64,000 nt of DNA from Planococcus kocurii (GCF_001465835.2 NZ_CP013661.2:2596501-2660500), one strand, 5' to 3'. Counted from the first letter of the stretch, positions 23,424 through 31,625 are shown. The notes: generated from the letters alone by a model not told the origin. Numbers and translations are program-made.

Positions 23424-23592
23424 TGGAAAGCGCAAACTTTTGTTTGCCATTTTGCGGGTAATCAAACGGATTTTAGAGCGTTGGACAGTATTTCACTTGT
23501 TTTGGACAGTATTTTCATTTATCGGACAGTATTTGGAGCGATTCGGACAGTATTTCACTCCAATCGGACAGTATATCCATTTAACTGGGAAA
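23424..23592 (+). repeat. Phased repeat array B3
   Basis: GGAAAGCGC then hairpin GCAAAC-TTTT-GTTTGC (23432-23447), followed by five GGACAGTATT motifs (GAC at 23484, 23505, 23525, 23546 and 23567; spacing 21, 20, 21, 21, identical to B2), and the same closing ATATCCATTTAACTGGGAAA. B2 and B3 are also similar between motifs, so they are copies of one element. It lies between the amidase and formamidase genes; the rest of that 342-base gap shows nothing else. Confidence 0.93.
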
Positions 23593-23659
23593 TCTAGTAG
23601 AGAATACACGCGCTATAGCAGCTCCAAATACAACTTTGACCAAAGAAAGGATATCCTAT

Positions 23660-24598
23660 ATGACCACTACCCATCAATTTCCAGAAGACCGCGTTCATTA
23701 TACGTGGGACAAAGACCCGCAGCCCGTACTCACGATCAACAGCGGCGATCAAGTGGAATTTTCCACACGCGAAGTGGCTGATGATCAATTCAATAAAGAC
23801 TCCGTGACAGAAGACATTGCTAGACTCGACTGGGCAAGAGTGTATCCACTCGCGGGACCCGTCGAAATTCGAGATGCCGAACCCGGAGATACGCTGGAAA
23901 TTGAGATCGTCAAGCTGGTTCCTGGAAGCTGGGGCTGGATGTCGATTCTGCCGGGACTTGGTTTATTGCCTGAAGAGTTTCCGGAAGCCTACTTACGAAC
24001 TTTTGATTTGAGTGACGGGCAATTCATCCATTTTAACGACAACATCAAAGTGCCGATTACACCATTTCTCGGCACGATGGGCGTTGGACCCCAAAATGCG
24101 GAAGGGCAAGCCATTATGCCGCCTGGCACATTTGGTGGCAATATGGACACGCGGCATTTAACTGTGGGCACGAAATTGTATTTGCCTGTGCAAGTAGCGG
24201 GGGCGATGTTCAGCTGTGGGGACGCTCATGCGGCACAAGGAGACGGTGAAGTTTGCGTCAGTGCTGTGGAATGTCCGATGCAGGCATCGTTAAAATTCCG
24301 ATTGATTAAAGGCAAGACAATTCCAGCACCGCAGTTTCAAACAGCTGGCGCACTGACGCCAAAAGTCGACCACAAAGGATTTTACGGCACAACAGGAGTG
24401 GGACCTGATTTGATGGAAGCTGCGCGCGACGCTATCCGCGCGATGGTGGAACACATTTCTGAGAATTACGAAATGGATCCCAAAGATGCCTACTTGCTGT
24501 CAAGCGCCTGTGTCGACCTTAAAATCTCCGAAATCGTCGATGCGGGGCAATACATCGTTAGTGCGCTATTACCACTCGCTGTGTTTACAGAGGAATAG
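23660..24598 (+). CDS. Acetamidase/formamidase family protein
   Basis: A 312-residue protein of the FmdA/AmdA family, cytoplasmic enzymes that release ammonia from formamide or acetamide. The recognisable blocks are GPVEIRDAEPGDTLEIEI, PPGTFGGNMDTRHL, LPVQVAGAMFSCGDAHAAQG, DGEVCVSAVECP and the late SSACVDLKISEIVDAGQY. The start at 23660 has GAAAGGA eight bases upstream; a longer frame from 23636 lacks a ribosome site. It follows the amidase unit on the same strand, separated by array B3, and ends before a terminator. Confidence 0.9.
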   Translation: MTTTHQFPEDRVHYTWDKDPQPVLTINSGDQVEFSTREVADDQFNKDSVTEDIARLDWARVYPLAGPVEIRDAEPGDTLEIEIVKLVPGSWGWMSILPGLGLLPEEFPEAYLRTFDLSDGQFIHFNDNIKVPITPFLGTMGVGPQNAEGQAIMPPGTFGGNMDTRHLTVGTKLYLPVQVAGAMFSCGDAHAAQGDGEVCVSAVECPMQASLKFRLIKGKTIPAPQFQTAGALTPKVDHKGFYGTTGVGPDLMEAARDAIRAMVEHISENYEMDPKDAYLLSSACVDLKISEIVDAGQYIVSALLPLAVFTEE

Positions 24599-24601
24599 CC
24601 T

Positions 24602-24632
24602 AAAACGCTGCCAAATTCGGTGGCGTTTTTTA
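24602..24632 (+). terminator. Terminator after the formamidase gene
   Basis: Stem AAAACGC..CC / GG..GCGTTTT followed by T run. Confidence 0.75.
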
Positions 24633-24664
24633 ATACACAAATTTAAAAAGATTTCTTAATTATC

Positions 24665-24693
24665 TGTATTATTAGTTAACTAGGTGGTAAAAT
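24665..24693 (+). promoter_or_regulatory. Extended -10 promoter of the FemAB-like gene
   Basis: TGTATT, 17 bp, TAAAAT with TG one base before the hexamer (TGGTAAAAT). Upstream it shares ATCTGT with the promoters before 48209 and 56801. Confidence 0.6.
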
Positions 24694-24769
24694 GAGAACA
24701 GCATCCTTAGTAACTGGGAAAATGAAATAAATTCCAGAAACAATTTTCAGTAAGAAAGAGGGCCTCTAA

Positions 24770-25774
24770 ATGAACGATATTTATTTTAACAAAGAGTATG
24801 GCCGTTTATATGAAAAAATTGAAAAAGGTGAATGCCAAGAGTTTATTTTTGAACATATGTTAGGAAAGATACAGCATTTGTTTATCAAGTGTGAAATTCC
24901 ACACAAATTAACTGGTCAGGTGTTTTATGATTTGGTGACACCTTATGGCTATGGAGGTCCAAGAATTGTTAGCGGCGAAAATAGAAACAAGGTAGCATTG
25001 GTAAGTGCTTTTGAAGAAGAATTTGCAAAGTATTGCGCTAACCACCACATTGTTTCCGAATCGGTTCGTTTTCATCCAGTTATCAAAAATCATCTAGACT
25101 TTGAATCGTGCTACGAACTGAACTTCAGGCGTCAGACGATTCAAACGAGACTGGCAGGCATCGATGATCCGATTCTTACGGAATATTCGGCTTCTTGTAG
25201 AAGAGATATTCGTCACGGTTTAAAAGCTGGCGTCACGTATCGCATCATCGAACATCCGAAAAATTTAGAGGATTTCAAGAAACTTTATTATTCCACAATG
25301 CAACGCAATGCTGCAAAGACGATCTATTATTTTAATGATGAGTACTTTCAGCAATGCATAGACCGGTTGAGTGATTATTTGGTAGTCGTTGAAGTGACGT
25401 ACGAAGAACAAATTATCGGCATGAGTTTAAATTTTGTCGGTGACTCGTTTATTCACGTCCATCTCACAGGTACATGCCAGAAGTTTCATCAGCTGGCGCC
25501 GGCTTATATTCTTCAATATGCTCTTGCGTTGTGGGGAAAAGAGCAAGGCAAAGAATTAATTCATCACGGCGGTGGTCGGACGAAAGACATGGATGACAAG
25601 CTGTATCTTTTTAAAAAGAAATTTGGACGGCGCTCAGAATTGACGTATTTTATAGGTCGCAAAATCTGGAATAGAGCGGTTTATGAACAACTGTGCTACA
25701 TAAATAACGCATCAACGGGCAGCGACCAGTTTCCTGCATACCGTAGCTCGGGATCACCAGTACCTGTCTATTAG
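24770..25774 (+). CDS. FemAB-like acyltransferase (GNAT fold), paralogue 1
   Basis: A 334-residue cytoplasmic protein of the FemA/FemB-like type, whose members add amino acids from aminoacyl-tRNA to peptidoglycan precursors or acylate surface sugars. The N-terminus MNDIYFNKEYGRLYEKIEKG, the TPYGYGGPRI loop, RRDIRHGLKAGVTYRI, LYYSTMQRNAAKTIYYFND and the C-terminal GGGRTKDMDDKLYLFKKKFG mark the family. Three close relatives are in this window (25811, 36667, 44043). GAAAGAGGG precedes the ATG, and an extended -10 promoter lies upstream. It forms an operon with the next gene. The amino acid or sugar handled is unknown. Confidence 0.82.
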   Translation: MNDIYFNKEYGRLYEKIEKGECQEFIFEHMLGKIQHLFIKCEIPHKLTGQVFYDLVTPYGYGGPRIVSGENRNKVALVSAFEEEFAKYCANHHIVSESVRFHPVIKNHLDFESCYELNFRRQTIQTRLAGIDDPILTEYSASCRRDIRHGLKAGVTYRIIEHPKNLEDFKKLYYSTMQRNAAKTIYYFNDEYFQQCIDRLSDYLVVVEVTYEEQIIGMSLNFVGDSFIHVHLTGTCQKFHQLAPAYILQYALALWGKEQGKELIHHGGGRTKDMDDKLYLFKKKFGRRSELTYFIGRKIWNRAVYEQLCYINNASTGSDQFPAYRSSGSPVPVY

Positions 25775-25810
25775 TTCAAAAAAACGCAAGTCGATTTAGG
25801 AGGAGAGCAT

Positions 25811-26800
25811 ATGGCCACTGTCATGCCAGATATTTATTTTTTGCCTGAATGGGGCAAATTTTTCGAAACAAAAGAACAAGATGGCAAAGTCCATTTTTTT
25901 GAAATAAACAATGAATTAGGCCATATTTTTTATCAATTTATCGTTCGTCCAACACCGGTACAAATAGAAGAAGAGACGTATTACGATATCATTACGCCGT
26001 ATGGTTTTAGCGGACCCATCATTCTATCAGGTGACCTAGAAAATAAACCCCAGCTTATAAATCTTTTTGAGAAAGAATTTGGCGACTATTGTGACGAACA
26101 CCGAATCGTTACGGAATATGTTCGCTTTAGTCCATGGTTAAAAAACCGATTGGATTTCGAATCGCTTTACGAATTTCGAGACAATGGACATGTGTTGTAT
26201 ATCGATTTAAGGGAAGAAGATTTTTTTATGCAACAATTTGCTTCTGTTACAAGAGGACAAGTCAGAAAAGCTTTAAAAAAAGATGTAGAAATTGAATTCG
26301 ATTTTACTGGTGAACATGTTGAAGAATTTCACCGTTTGTACATGCTGACAGTTAAAAAAAATCAAATCGAACCGTATTATTTATTTTCAATAGAATCTCT
26401 TCGCAGCTCTTTTGAAAAATTTGGAGGGAGCCAATTTCTGTTGTTTGCGAAGCACCAAGGACAGTATATTTCGGCTACATTTGTACTTCACCACGGAGAG
26501 TACGCTCATTATCATTTAACAGCGAATGACCCGGAATACTCATCGCTATCCGGCAATAGTCTCATCGTATATGAACTTTGCCGCTGGGCAGTCGAGCATG
26601 ACAAGAAGGAAGTTCATCTTGGAGGTGCGCCTAACGAAAATCTCTACCGTTTTAAGCGGAATTTCACCAAAGCAGAGCCACTCGAATTATTGATGGGAAA
26701 GAAAATCCATAACCAGCAAGCTTATGACCAATTGGTCGAAGCCAAGCGTCAAAATGGCGGCATAGAACTTCCCGGTTATTTTCCGTTATACCGAGGATGA
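25811..26800 (+). CDS. FemAB-like acyltransferase (GNAT fold), paralogue 2
   Basis: A 329-residue relative of the preceding gene, 36 bases downstream with an AGGAGGAG ribosome site. It is the most divergent of the four: DIYFLPEWGKFFETKEQDG, TPYGFSGPIIL, TRGQVRKALKKDVEIEF, VKKNQIEPYYLFS and LGGAPNENLYRFKRNFTKAE. The GGG of the others is replaced by LGGAPNENL. Tandem position with paralogue 1 suggests sequential addition of two residues, as FemA and FemB do, but this is inference. Array C1 follows the stop codon. Confidence 0.8.
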   Translation: MATVMPDIYFLPEWGKFFETKEQDGKVHFFEINNELGHIFYQFIVRPTPVQIEEETYYDIITPYGFSGPIILSGDLENKPQLINLFEKEFGDYCDEHRIVTEYVRFSPWLKNRLDFESLYEFRDNGHVLYIDLREEDFFMQQFASVTRGQVRKALKKDVEIEFDFTGEHVEEFHRLYMLTVKKNQIEPYYLFSIESLRSSFEKFGGSQFLLFAKHQGQYISATFVLHHGEYAHYHLTANDPEYSSLSGNSLIVYELCRWAVEHDKKEVHLGGAPNENLYRFKRNFTKAEPLELLMGKKIHNQQAYDQLVEAKRQNGGIELPGYFPLYRG

Positions 26801-26805
26801 TATGC

Positions 26806-26917
26806 GAGGTACGGTTTAGTGACTGAGGTGCGGAAAATACGCTGCGAGGTGCGGAAATGGTTGATTGAGGTGCGGTGTTGACCATTTGAGGTGCGGAAAC
26901 TAGCATAAAAGGTGCGG
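26806..26917 (+). repeat. Phased repeat array C1 (6 copies of GAGGTGCGG)
   Basis: Six GAGGTGCGG-type motifs start at 26806, 26825, 26846, 26867, 26888 and 26909, spaced 19, 21, 21, 21 and 21 bp. The bases between are not conserved, though TT or AA often follows the core. It fills the whole space between the FemAB-like stop codon and the ribosome site of the aminotransferase-like gene. Confidence 0.93.
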
Positions 26918-26954
26918 TCAGACATAAATGCAGAAGATGAAAGGGCGATCTAAT

Positions 26955-27908
26955 ATGAGAGAACTAGGCGGATACTTTGGCATGGAGAAGTTAATCCACG
27001 ATGAATTTTATAGCGAGTTGCTGGCGTTAAATAGCGGCAGTAACGCATTGTTGTATTTATTGAAAGCACGTGACATGAAAAAACTCTACATCCCCTATTA
27101 TTTATGCGACTCGGTTAGTAATCTGTTGACTAAATACGGCTATGAATATGAGTATTATTCTGTTGACGCACAGTTTCAACCGATTTTTGACAAGCCGTTG
27201 CTGCAAGGGGAGTATTTGTATGTCGTTAATTTGTATGGCCAAGTCACACAAGAAAAAACGCGTGCGCTAAAAACACGCTACGACCAACTGATTTTAGATC
27301 ATAGTCAGGCTTTTTTCCAGAAGCCAATAAAAGGCGTCGATACGATTTACTCTTGCCGCAAATACTTTGGCGTGCCGGACGGTGCTTATTTAGCGACGGA
27401 CGTCGTACTAGCAGAAACACTCCAGCAGGACGTTTCAAAAGACCGCATGACACACGTACTTGGTCGCCTTGAGGGAACAGCTAGCGACTATTACGCAGAT
27501 TTTCGCAGCAGTAACGACAAACTTTCTGAAGCACCGCTCCGGACGATGTCAAAACTCACAGGCAACATTATGGGCGCTGTCGATTATGAACAGGCCAATC
27601 GACTACGAAATGAAAACTATGCCTACCTAGACAAACAATTGGGACAAGAAAATTTGCTGAAACTAACAATGCCAGAAGGGGCTTTTGCTTATCCACTCTT
27701 AGTAGAAGATGGTGTCGCCAGTAGAAGTAGACTCGCCAAGCAGAAAATTTACATTCCGTTGTTGTGGCCAAATGTTCTCGATGACTGTCCAGAAGGAAGT
27801 ACCGAATACCAATACGCTGCCAACATCCTGCCACTGCCTTGCGATCAGCGCTATACTGTAGAGGACATGGCGTATTTGGTGGACATGATGAAAAAGCAAT
27901 TGGTTTAA
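26955..27908 (+). CDS. DegT-like PLP aminotransferase fold protein
   Basis: A 317-residue protein. ATG at 26955 has AAAGGG upstream; an in-frame start at 26928 has none. The fold is that of DegT/DnrJ/EryC1 sugar aminotransferases: NSGSNALLYLL for phosphate binding, LILDHSQAFFQ (the Asp/His before the cofactor) and SCRKYFGVPDGAYLAT, where the lysine would bind PLP. It is shorter than usual (family about 370-400), with a reduced C-terminal part. Following two FemAB-like genes, it could make or modify an amino sugar or amino-acid acceptor for them. Function inferred. Confidence 0.7.
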   Translation: MRELGGYFGMEKLIHDEFYSELLALNSGSNALLYLLKARDMKKLYIPYYLCDSVSNLLTKYGYEYEYYSVDAQFQPIFDKPLLQGEYLYVVNLYGQVTQEKTRALKTRYDQLILDHSQAFFQKPIKGVDTIYSCRKYFGVPDGAYLATDVVLAETLQQDVSKDRMTHVLGRLEGTASDYYADFRSSNDKLSEAPLRTMSKLTGNIMGAVDYEQANRLRNENYAYLDKQLGQENLLKLTMPEGAFAYPLLVEDGVASRSRLAKQKIYIPLLWPNVLDDCPEGSTEYQYAANILPLPCDQRYTVEDMAYLVDMMKKQLV

Positions 27909-27930
27909 CTGAGAGAAAGAACATGCAAAT

Positions 27931-27980
27931 AGTTTAAAGGTAATTAGTTTAGTGTTAAACTAGTTGCGATAAACTAATTA
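27931..27980. promoter_or_regulatory. Multi-half-site operator upstream of the SDR gene
   Basis: Four half-sites: TAGTTTA at 27931 and 27946, and the inverse TAAACTA at 27957 and 27970. The outer pair forms an 11-bp perfect inverted repeat (TAATTAGTTTA...TAAACTAATTA) and the inner pair a 7-bp one with a 4-base centre. The downstream repeat ends at the ribosome site of the SDR gene. The pattern recalls MarR/HxlR or TetR sites. Confidence 0.65.
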
Positions 27981-27994
27981 AGGAGCTGTTCGGA

Positions 27995-28750
27995 TTGAAT
28001 AAATTACAAGACAAAGTAGTCATTATCACCGGTGGAGCTGGAGGAATTGGCGGAGGAATGGCAAAAGCAATGGTTAAAGAAGGCGCAATTGTCGTTGTTG
28101 TCGATTTAAACGAAGAAACAGGTAAAGCGATGGAGCAAGAGTTGCAGGCAATTTCTCCAAAGTCTATGTTCTTAAAAGCCAACTTGATGGAACGTGACAA
28201 ACTAAGTGGCATTATTGATACTGTAATTGAGAAATACGGTAAGCTAAATGTCTTAGTGAACAATGCGCATGCCTCTAAACAAAAGTTAATTGAAGACACT
28301 ACGCAAGAAGATATTGATTTATCATTTGGTACTGGCTTTTATCCGACATTTTACCTGATGCAAGCAGCACTTCCTTACTTAAAAGAAACGAAAGGAAGTA
28401 TTATTAATTTTGCCTCAGGAGCTGGTTTAGAAGGTCATGCAACACAAGTGGCTTATGTAGCTGCTAAAGAAGCCATACGGGGGATCTCGCGTGTCGCTGC
28501 AAACGAGTGGGGGCAATTTGGCATTAATGTCAATGTGATTAGCCCAGTAGCTGACTCACCGGGTGTACGGGAATGGGCCAAAGCGCAACCTGAATACTAT
28601 GAAAGAGTGAAAAACAACATTCCACTCGGCCGGTTTGGCGATTTGGAACATGATATTGGACCGATTGCTGTATTCTTAGCTTCGGAAGATTCCAAATACA
28701 TGACGGGACAAACATTGATGGCCGATGGTGGTTCCATTATGTTGCATTAA
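27995..28750 (+). CDS. Short-chain dehydrogenase/reductase
   Basis: A 251-residue SDR. TGGAGGIG is at residues 12-19, VNNAH replaces the usual NNAG, and the catalytic S141, Y154 and K158 are present. The cofactor-selecting VVVDLNEETG favours NAD(H). The start is TTG at 27995 with AAGGAG nine bases before it. It is monocistronic, with a terminator after it and a repeated TAGTTTA operator in front, so it is probably induced by a specific compound. Substrate not deducible. Confidence 0.88.
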   Translation: MNKLQDKVVIITGGAGGIGGGMAKAMVKEGAIVVVVDLNEETGKAMEQELQAISPKSMFLKANLMERDKLSGIIDTVIEKYGKLNVLVNNAHASKQKLIEDTTQEDIDLSFGTGFYPTFYLMQAALPYLKETKGSIINFASGAGLEGHATQVAYVAAKEAIRGISRVAANEWGQFGINVNVISPVADSPGVREWAKAQPEYYERVKNNIPLGRFGDLEHDIGPIAVFLASEDSKYMTGQTLMADGGSIMLH

Positions 28751-28762
28751 TTAAGCACACTA

Positions 28763-28800
28763 GAGCGTTGAAACCTTGTTGGTTTTCAACGCTTTTTTTG
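28763..28800 (+). terminator. Terminator after the SDR gene
   Basis: Stem AGCGTTGAAAACC-like with one bulged base, then seven T. Confidence 0.88.
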
Positions 28801-29094
28801 TTGAATCGAATAAAAAAGAACAACCAAGGGCTAGAAAATAACTGTCTTTGCGGTAGTTACTTTGCGTCGCGGATCAACTGTGAACACGTTTGATCTTTAT
28901 TTTTAATTCGTGTTACACAATACTTATAATGTTCCCGAAATATGGTATGATGCTGAGTAGGTCAGCTTTACGGAAAAGATATAAATATACAAATTTGCTC
29001 GGCAATTTTTGACTATTGTCCGGGCACTTCTATATGAACTGTCGATTATTTGCAGATCAGTATTTACTTTATTTCATCAATTGGAGGTTTTCTT
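28801..29094 (+). other. Leader region before the carboxyethylornithine-synthase-like gene
   Basis: A consensus -10 TATAAT lies near 28928 with no good -35. About 150 bases of possible leader follow before a GGAGG at 29084. No known riboswitch fold was recognised. Confidence 0.4.
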
Positions 29095-30069
29095 ATTACT
29101 ACTATAGGATTTGTTATTAGTCATAAAAACAACGAAAAACGAAGAGCGCTTTTACCGAAGGACATGCCGAATATCAAAAATATCGAGCAATTGTTTTTTG
29201 AAGTGGGTTACGGTGACGCACTTGGCTATGCAGATGCGGAATATGCAGTTTCTGGTGCACAATTTGTATCGCGTGAAGAAGTACTAAAATGTGACGCCAT
29301 TGTCGACGTAAAATTAGGCAACGCAGATTATTTTGATCAATTATCACCTGGGAAATTATTGATTGGCTGGGCTCATGCAGTTCAAGATATCGCTTTTACA
29401 GATTCTGTACTTGCGGGAGACCACACCGTCATTGCTTGGGAAGAAATGTTCGAAGACGGACGTTATATTTTCTATCGCAACCGTGAAGTAGCAGGAGAAG
29501 CTGCTATTTTACAAGCTTACCAATATTGCGGCAAAATGCCGTACGAAACGAAAGTAGCGGTTCTCGGTAATGGTCACACGACTAAAGGCGTACTGCGCAT
29601 TCTTCATGGTTTAGGTGCCGATGTCGATGTATATGGCCGTAAGCTCGAGTCGTTGTTTATGAAAAATATGGGCAATTACGATGTTCTTGTTAACTGTGTT
29701 ATGTGGGACACCAATCGTACCGATCGCATTATTTACAAAGAAGATTTAGTGCGTCTTAAAAAGGGCGCAATGATCGTGGACGTTAGCTGTGATCCAAACA
29801 TGGAAATCGAGACATCGCGTCCATCGACGATTGATGATCCCGTTTATACAGTGGATGGCATCATCCATTACACAGTAGACAACACGCCGGCGATGTTCCC
29901 ACATACCGTTACTAAAGTATTGAGCGAAGGGTTTTCGCCGATGGTTGATAACTTTATCGAAGGCAACTGGACAGAGATGATTCAAAAATCGATGGTGATT
30001 GAAAAAGGCCATATTCTTGATCGTCACATTCGAGAGTTTAGAGAAGCTAGAAATCTATTAGTGAAGTAA
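29095..30069 (+). CDS. N5-(carboxyethyl)ornithine synthase-like dehydrogenase, apparent ATT start
   Basis: About 324 residues of the alanine dehydrogenase/saccharopine dehydrogenase fold: N-terminal IGFVISHKNNEKRRALLPKD (substrate-binding Arg-Arg-Ala-Leu-Leu-Pro) and nucleotide-binding VAVLGNGHTTKGVLRIL around residues 165-180 (from this start). This layout is that of N5-(carboxyethyl)ornithine synthases, NADPH enzymes that reductively join pyruvate and ornithine. There is no ATG, GTG or TTG near the family's N-terminus. GGAGG at 29084 is followed seven bases on by ATT (29095), giving TTIGFVISHK. The only upstream alternative, TTG at 29050, lacks a ribosome site and adds 15 odd residues including the GGAGG codons. 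Family moderately sure; start unusual. Confidence 0.75.
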   Translation: MTTIGFVISHKNNEKRRALLPKDMPNIKNIEQLFFEVGYGDALGYADAEYAVSGAQFVSREEVLKCDAIVDVKLGNADYFDQLSPGKLLIGWAHAVQDIAFTDSVLAGDHTVIAWEEMFEDGRYIFYRNREVAGEAAILQAYQYCGKMPYETKVAVLGNGHTTKGVLRILHGLGADVDVYGRKLESLFMKNMGNYDVLVNCVMWDTNRTDRIIYKEDLVRLKKGAMIVDVSCDPNMEIETSRPSTIDDPVYTVDGIIHYTVDNTPAMFPHTVTKVLSEGFSPMVDNFIEGNWTEMIQKSMVIEKGHILDRHIREFREARNLLVK

Positions 30070-30071
30070 AA

Positions 30072-30119
30072 GAAAAAGAGTCTCAACCGACAGCAATTGT
30101 CGGTTGAGACTCTTTTTTA
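30072..30119. terminator. Bidirectional terminator
   Basis: Perfect 18-bp stem (AAAGAGTCTCAACCGACA and complement) with A and T tracts, between convergent genes. Confidence 0.93.
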
Positions 30120-30129
30120 GATGAATCAT

Positions 30130-30891
30130 TTACTGGTTAATGAACGCTGTCGTCAAATAGTTTTTGAATTCACCAAACAAATAAGCTTGTCCTTTTGTGT
30201 TCGGGTACAACTTATTTTGTATCAAATCGGTTTGTGCGATTTTCTTCGTATGAACGTCATTTGACATCACTTGATAAAAATCAAATAAATAAACTTTGTC
30301 TTGTGAAGCGAGTTTACTGCTTGCTCGCATATAAGGCAGCATTTTTAAGTTGTCTTTAAAGGAAGTCGTAGGATTTGGTGTTCGAATTAGCACTTCCGTT
30401 TCACCATTCGCGATAATTTCTTCCACAATCAGTCGGTAATTTTTGGCGTATTCCTCAACAGGAATTTTCCAATCACCAAGTGCATCGTTTAGCCCAGCGG
30501 AAATAATGACCAAATCAGGAGCGTGAGTTAAAACGTCACTGGCGATTCGCTCTTTCATATGAGAAACGGTATTGGCGTTCATTCCTGCGTTGATGACGGT
30601 TATTTGCTCCGGGTATTTTTCATCCAACCATTCAGTCAACAGAGATACGTGATTGGGGTGGCCATCCGGCAATGAGTCAGCAGACGTCACGTAGTCACCT
30701 AAAAAGACAATCGTCACAGGATTCCCCGCAGCCAACTTTTCTGAAAAGCCAATAGGCTCTGCTTGTACTTTTTCTATTGTAGGAAGGAATGCCACTTCTT
30801 CTGATAGCTTGACGCTATTTAAATTTTTTTCTCCAGCTACAACAATAAAAATAAGAGCAATAATTAACAAATAGATTAATTTTTTTAGCAT
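30130..30891 (-). CDS. SGNH/GDSL-fold protein lacking the catalytic triad
   Basis: A 253-residue protein with an N-terminal membrane anchor or signal (LIYLLIIALIFIVVA) and an SGNH hydrolase domain. Block I reads IVFLGDYVTS, so the nucleophilic serine is Tyr67. Block V reads NKLYPNTKGQ where the family has DxxHPN, so the catalytic Asp is Asn226 and the His is Tyr229. Oxyanion-hole blocks II (NAGMNAN, G103) and III (SAGLND, N135) are kept. The fold is thus preserved while all three triad residues are gone, suggesting a carbohydrate- or ester-binding pseudoenzyme outside the membrane. GAAAGGTAGG precedes the ATG. Confidence 0.82.
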   Translation of the reverse strand: MLKKLIYLLIIALIFIVVAGEKNLNSVKLSEEVAFLPTIEKVQAEPIGFSEKLAAGNPVTIVFLGDYVTSADSLPDGHPNHVSLLTEWLDEKYPEQITVINAGMNANTVSHMKERIASDVLTHAPDLVIISAGLNDALGDWKIPVEEYAKNYRLIVEEIIANGETEVLIRTPNPTTSFKDNLKMLPYMRASSKLASQDKVYLFDFYQVMSNDVHTKKIAQTDLIQNKLYPNTKGQAYLFGEFKNYLTTAFINQ

Positions 30892-31089
30892 CTTAATACC
30901 TACCTTTCTTTTTTGAAATTAACTCTATTTTACCACAATTGTACATTAAATTAGTTGAAATTTCAGAATATTTATGAGTAATTTGTAGTCAAAACAGTTA
31001 TGAAGCTGTTTTAGCAGTTTTAATGCAAGTGGAAAGGGGATAATAGACCGACAATATAACTCTTATCGCAACAATAGGGGGCGTTTTAA

Positions 31090-31437
31090 ATGAAGCAAAT
31101 TGGCGGTAAATTAAAGCAAATGAGAGAACAAAATCAATTGAGCGTGGAAGACTTGGCGAATGCAGCAGGATTTGCCAAAACCGTCATCTGGGGATATGAA
31201 AGTGGTAAAAAGCAAGTAAGCGTTGCTCATTTAGAAAGTCTAGCTGATTACTATAAAGTATCAGTAGATTTTTTACTAGAACGCAACCAAGCAGTTACTG
31301 AGCTCGACTTTCTAAAAGTGTTGGATTTAGAATCCATCAAGTTAGTAGTAGATGACCGACCGGTAAACGATGAAGAACTGACAGAAGTTGCTTCTTACTT
31401 GCAGATTAAACGCCGCTTGCAACAACAAGACTCGTAG
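31090..31437 (+). CDS. XRE-family helix-turn-helix regulator
   Basis: A 115-residue protein. Residues 5-62 form a Cro/CI-type HTH (LKQMREQNQLSVEDLANAAG, VIWGYESGKKQVSVAHLESLADYYKVSVDFLL). A 45-residue helical tail without known motif probably mediates dimerisation. AATAGGGGG precedes the ATG. It is divergent from the SGNH gene with about 200 bases between, so it could regulate that gene or the antiporter downstream. Target unknown. Confidence 0.88.
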   Translation: MKQIGGKLKQMREQNQLSVEDLANAAGFAKTVIWGYESGKKQVSVAHLESLADYYKVSVDFLLERNQAVTELDFLKVLDLESIKLVVDDRPVNDEELTEVASYLQIKRRLQQQDS

Positions 31438-31473
31438 ACCGAAAAAACAGTCTGCAACATAAACGTTAATGGA

Positions 31474-31531
31474 TTGTTCACTCAAAAGAAGCTATCTGTG
31501 AAAACACAGATAGCTTCTTTTGAGTGAACAA
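31474..31531. terminator. Perfect 27-bp hairpin after the XRE gene
   Basis: Arms of 27 bp (31474-31500 and 31505-31531) pair without a mismatch around an AAAA loop; the central part is AAGAAGCTATCTGTG. The T run (CTTCTTTTG) is inside the stem rather than after it, so its efficiency as terminator is uncertain. It may work in both directions. Confidence 0.8.
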
Positions 31532-31625
31532 ATACTGTATAGTTCCTGTGCTCGGCTAGTTTAAAAAGCTATGTTTCAGGGAAATCTTTGACTTATGGAT
31601 GCTTTAAATTTTGGAGGAGATGGCA

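Noticed and set aside
23322-23781. 91- and 120-residue frames around array B3
   Set aside because: They run through the repeat array into the formamidase gene in another frame. No ribosome site.
14411-24598. Horizontally acquired genomic island or prophage
   Set aside because: No integrase, att-like repeat, tRNA, phage gene or obvious composition change was seen, so the unusual fusions cannot be assigned to an island from this window alone.
29050-29094. TTG at 29050 as start of the carboxyethylornithine-synthase-like gene
   Set aside because: It lacks a ribosome site and would place the GGAGG inside the coding region; the family N-terminus begins after it.
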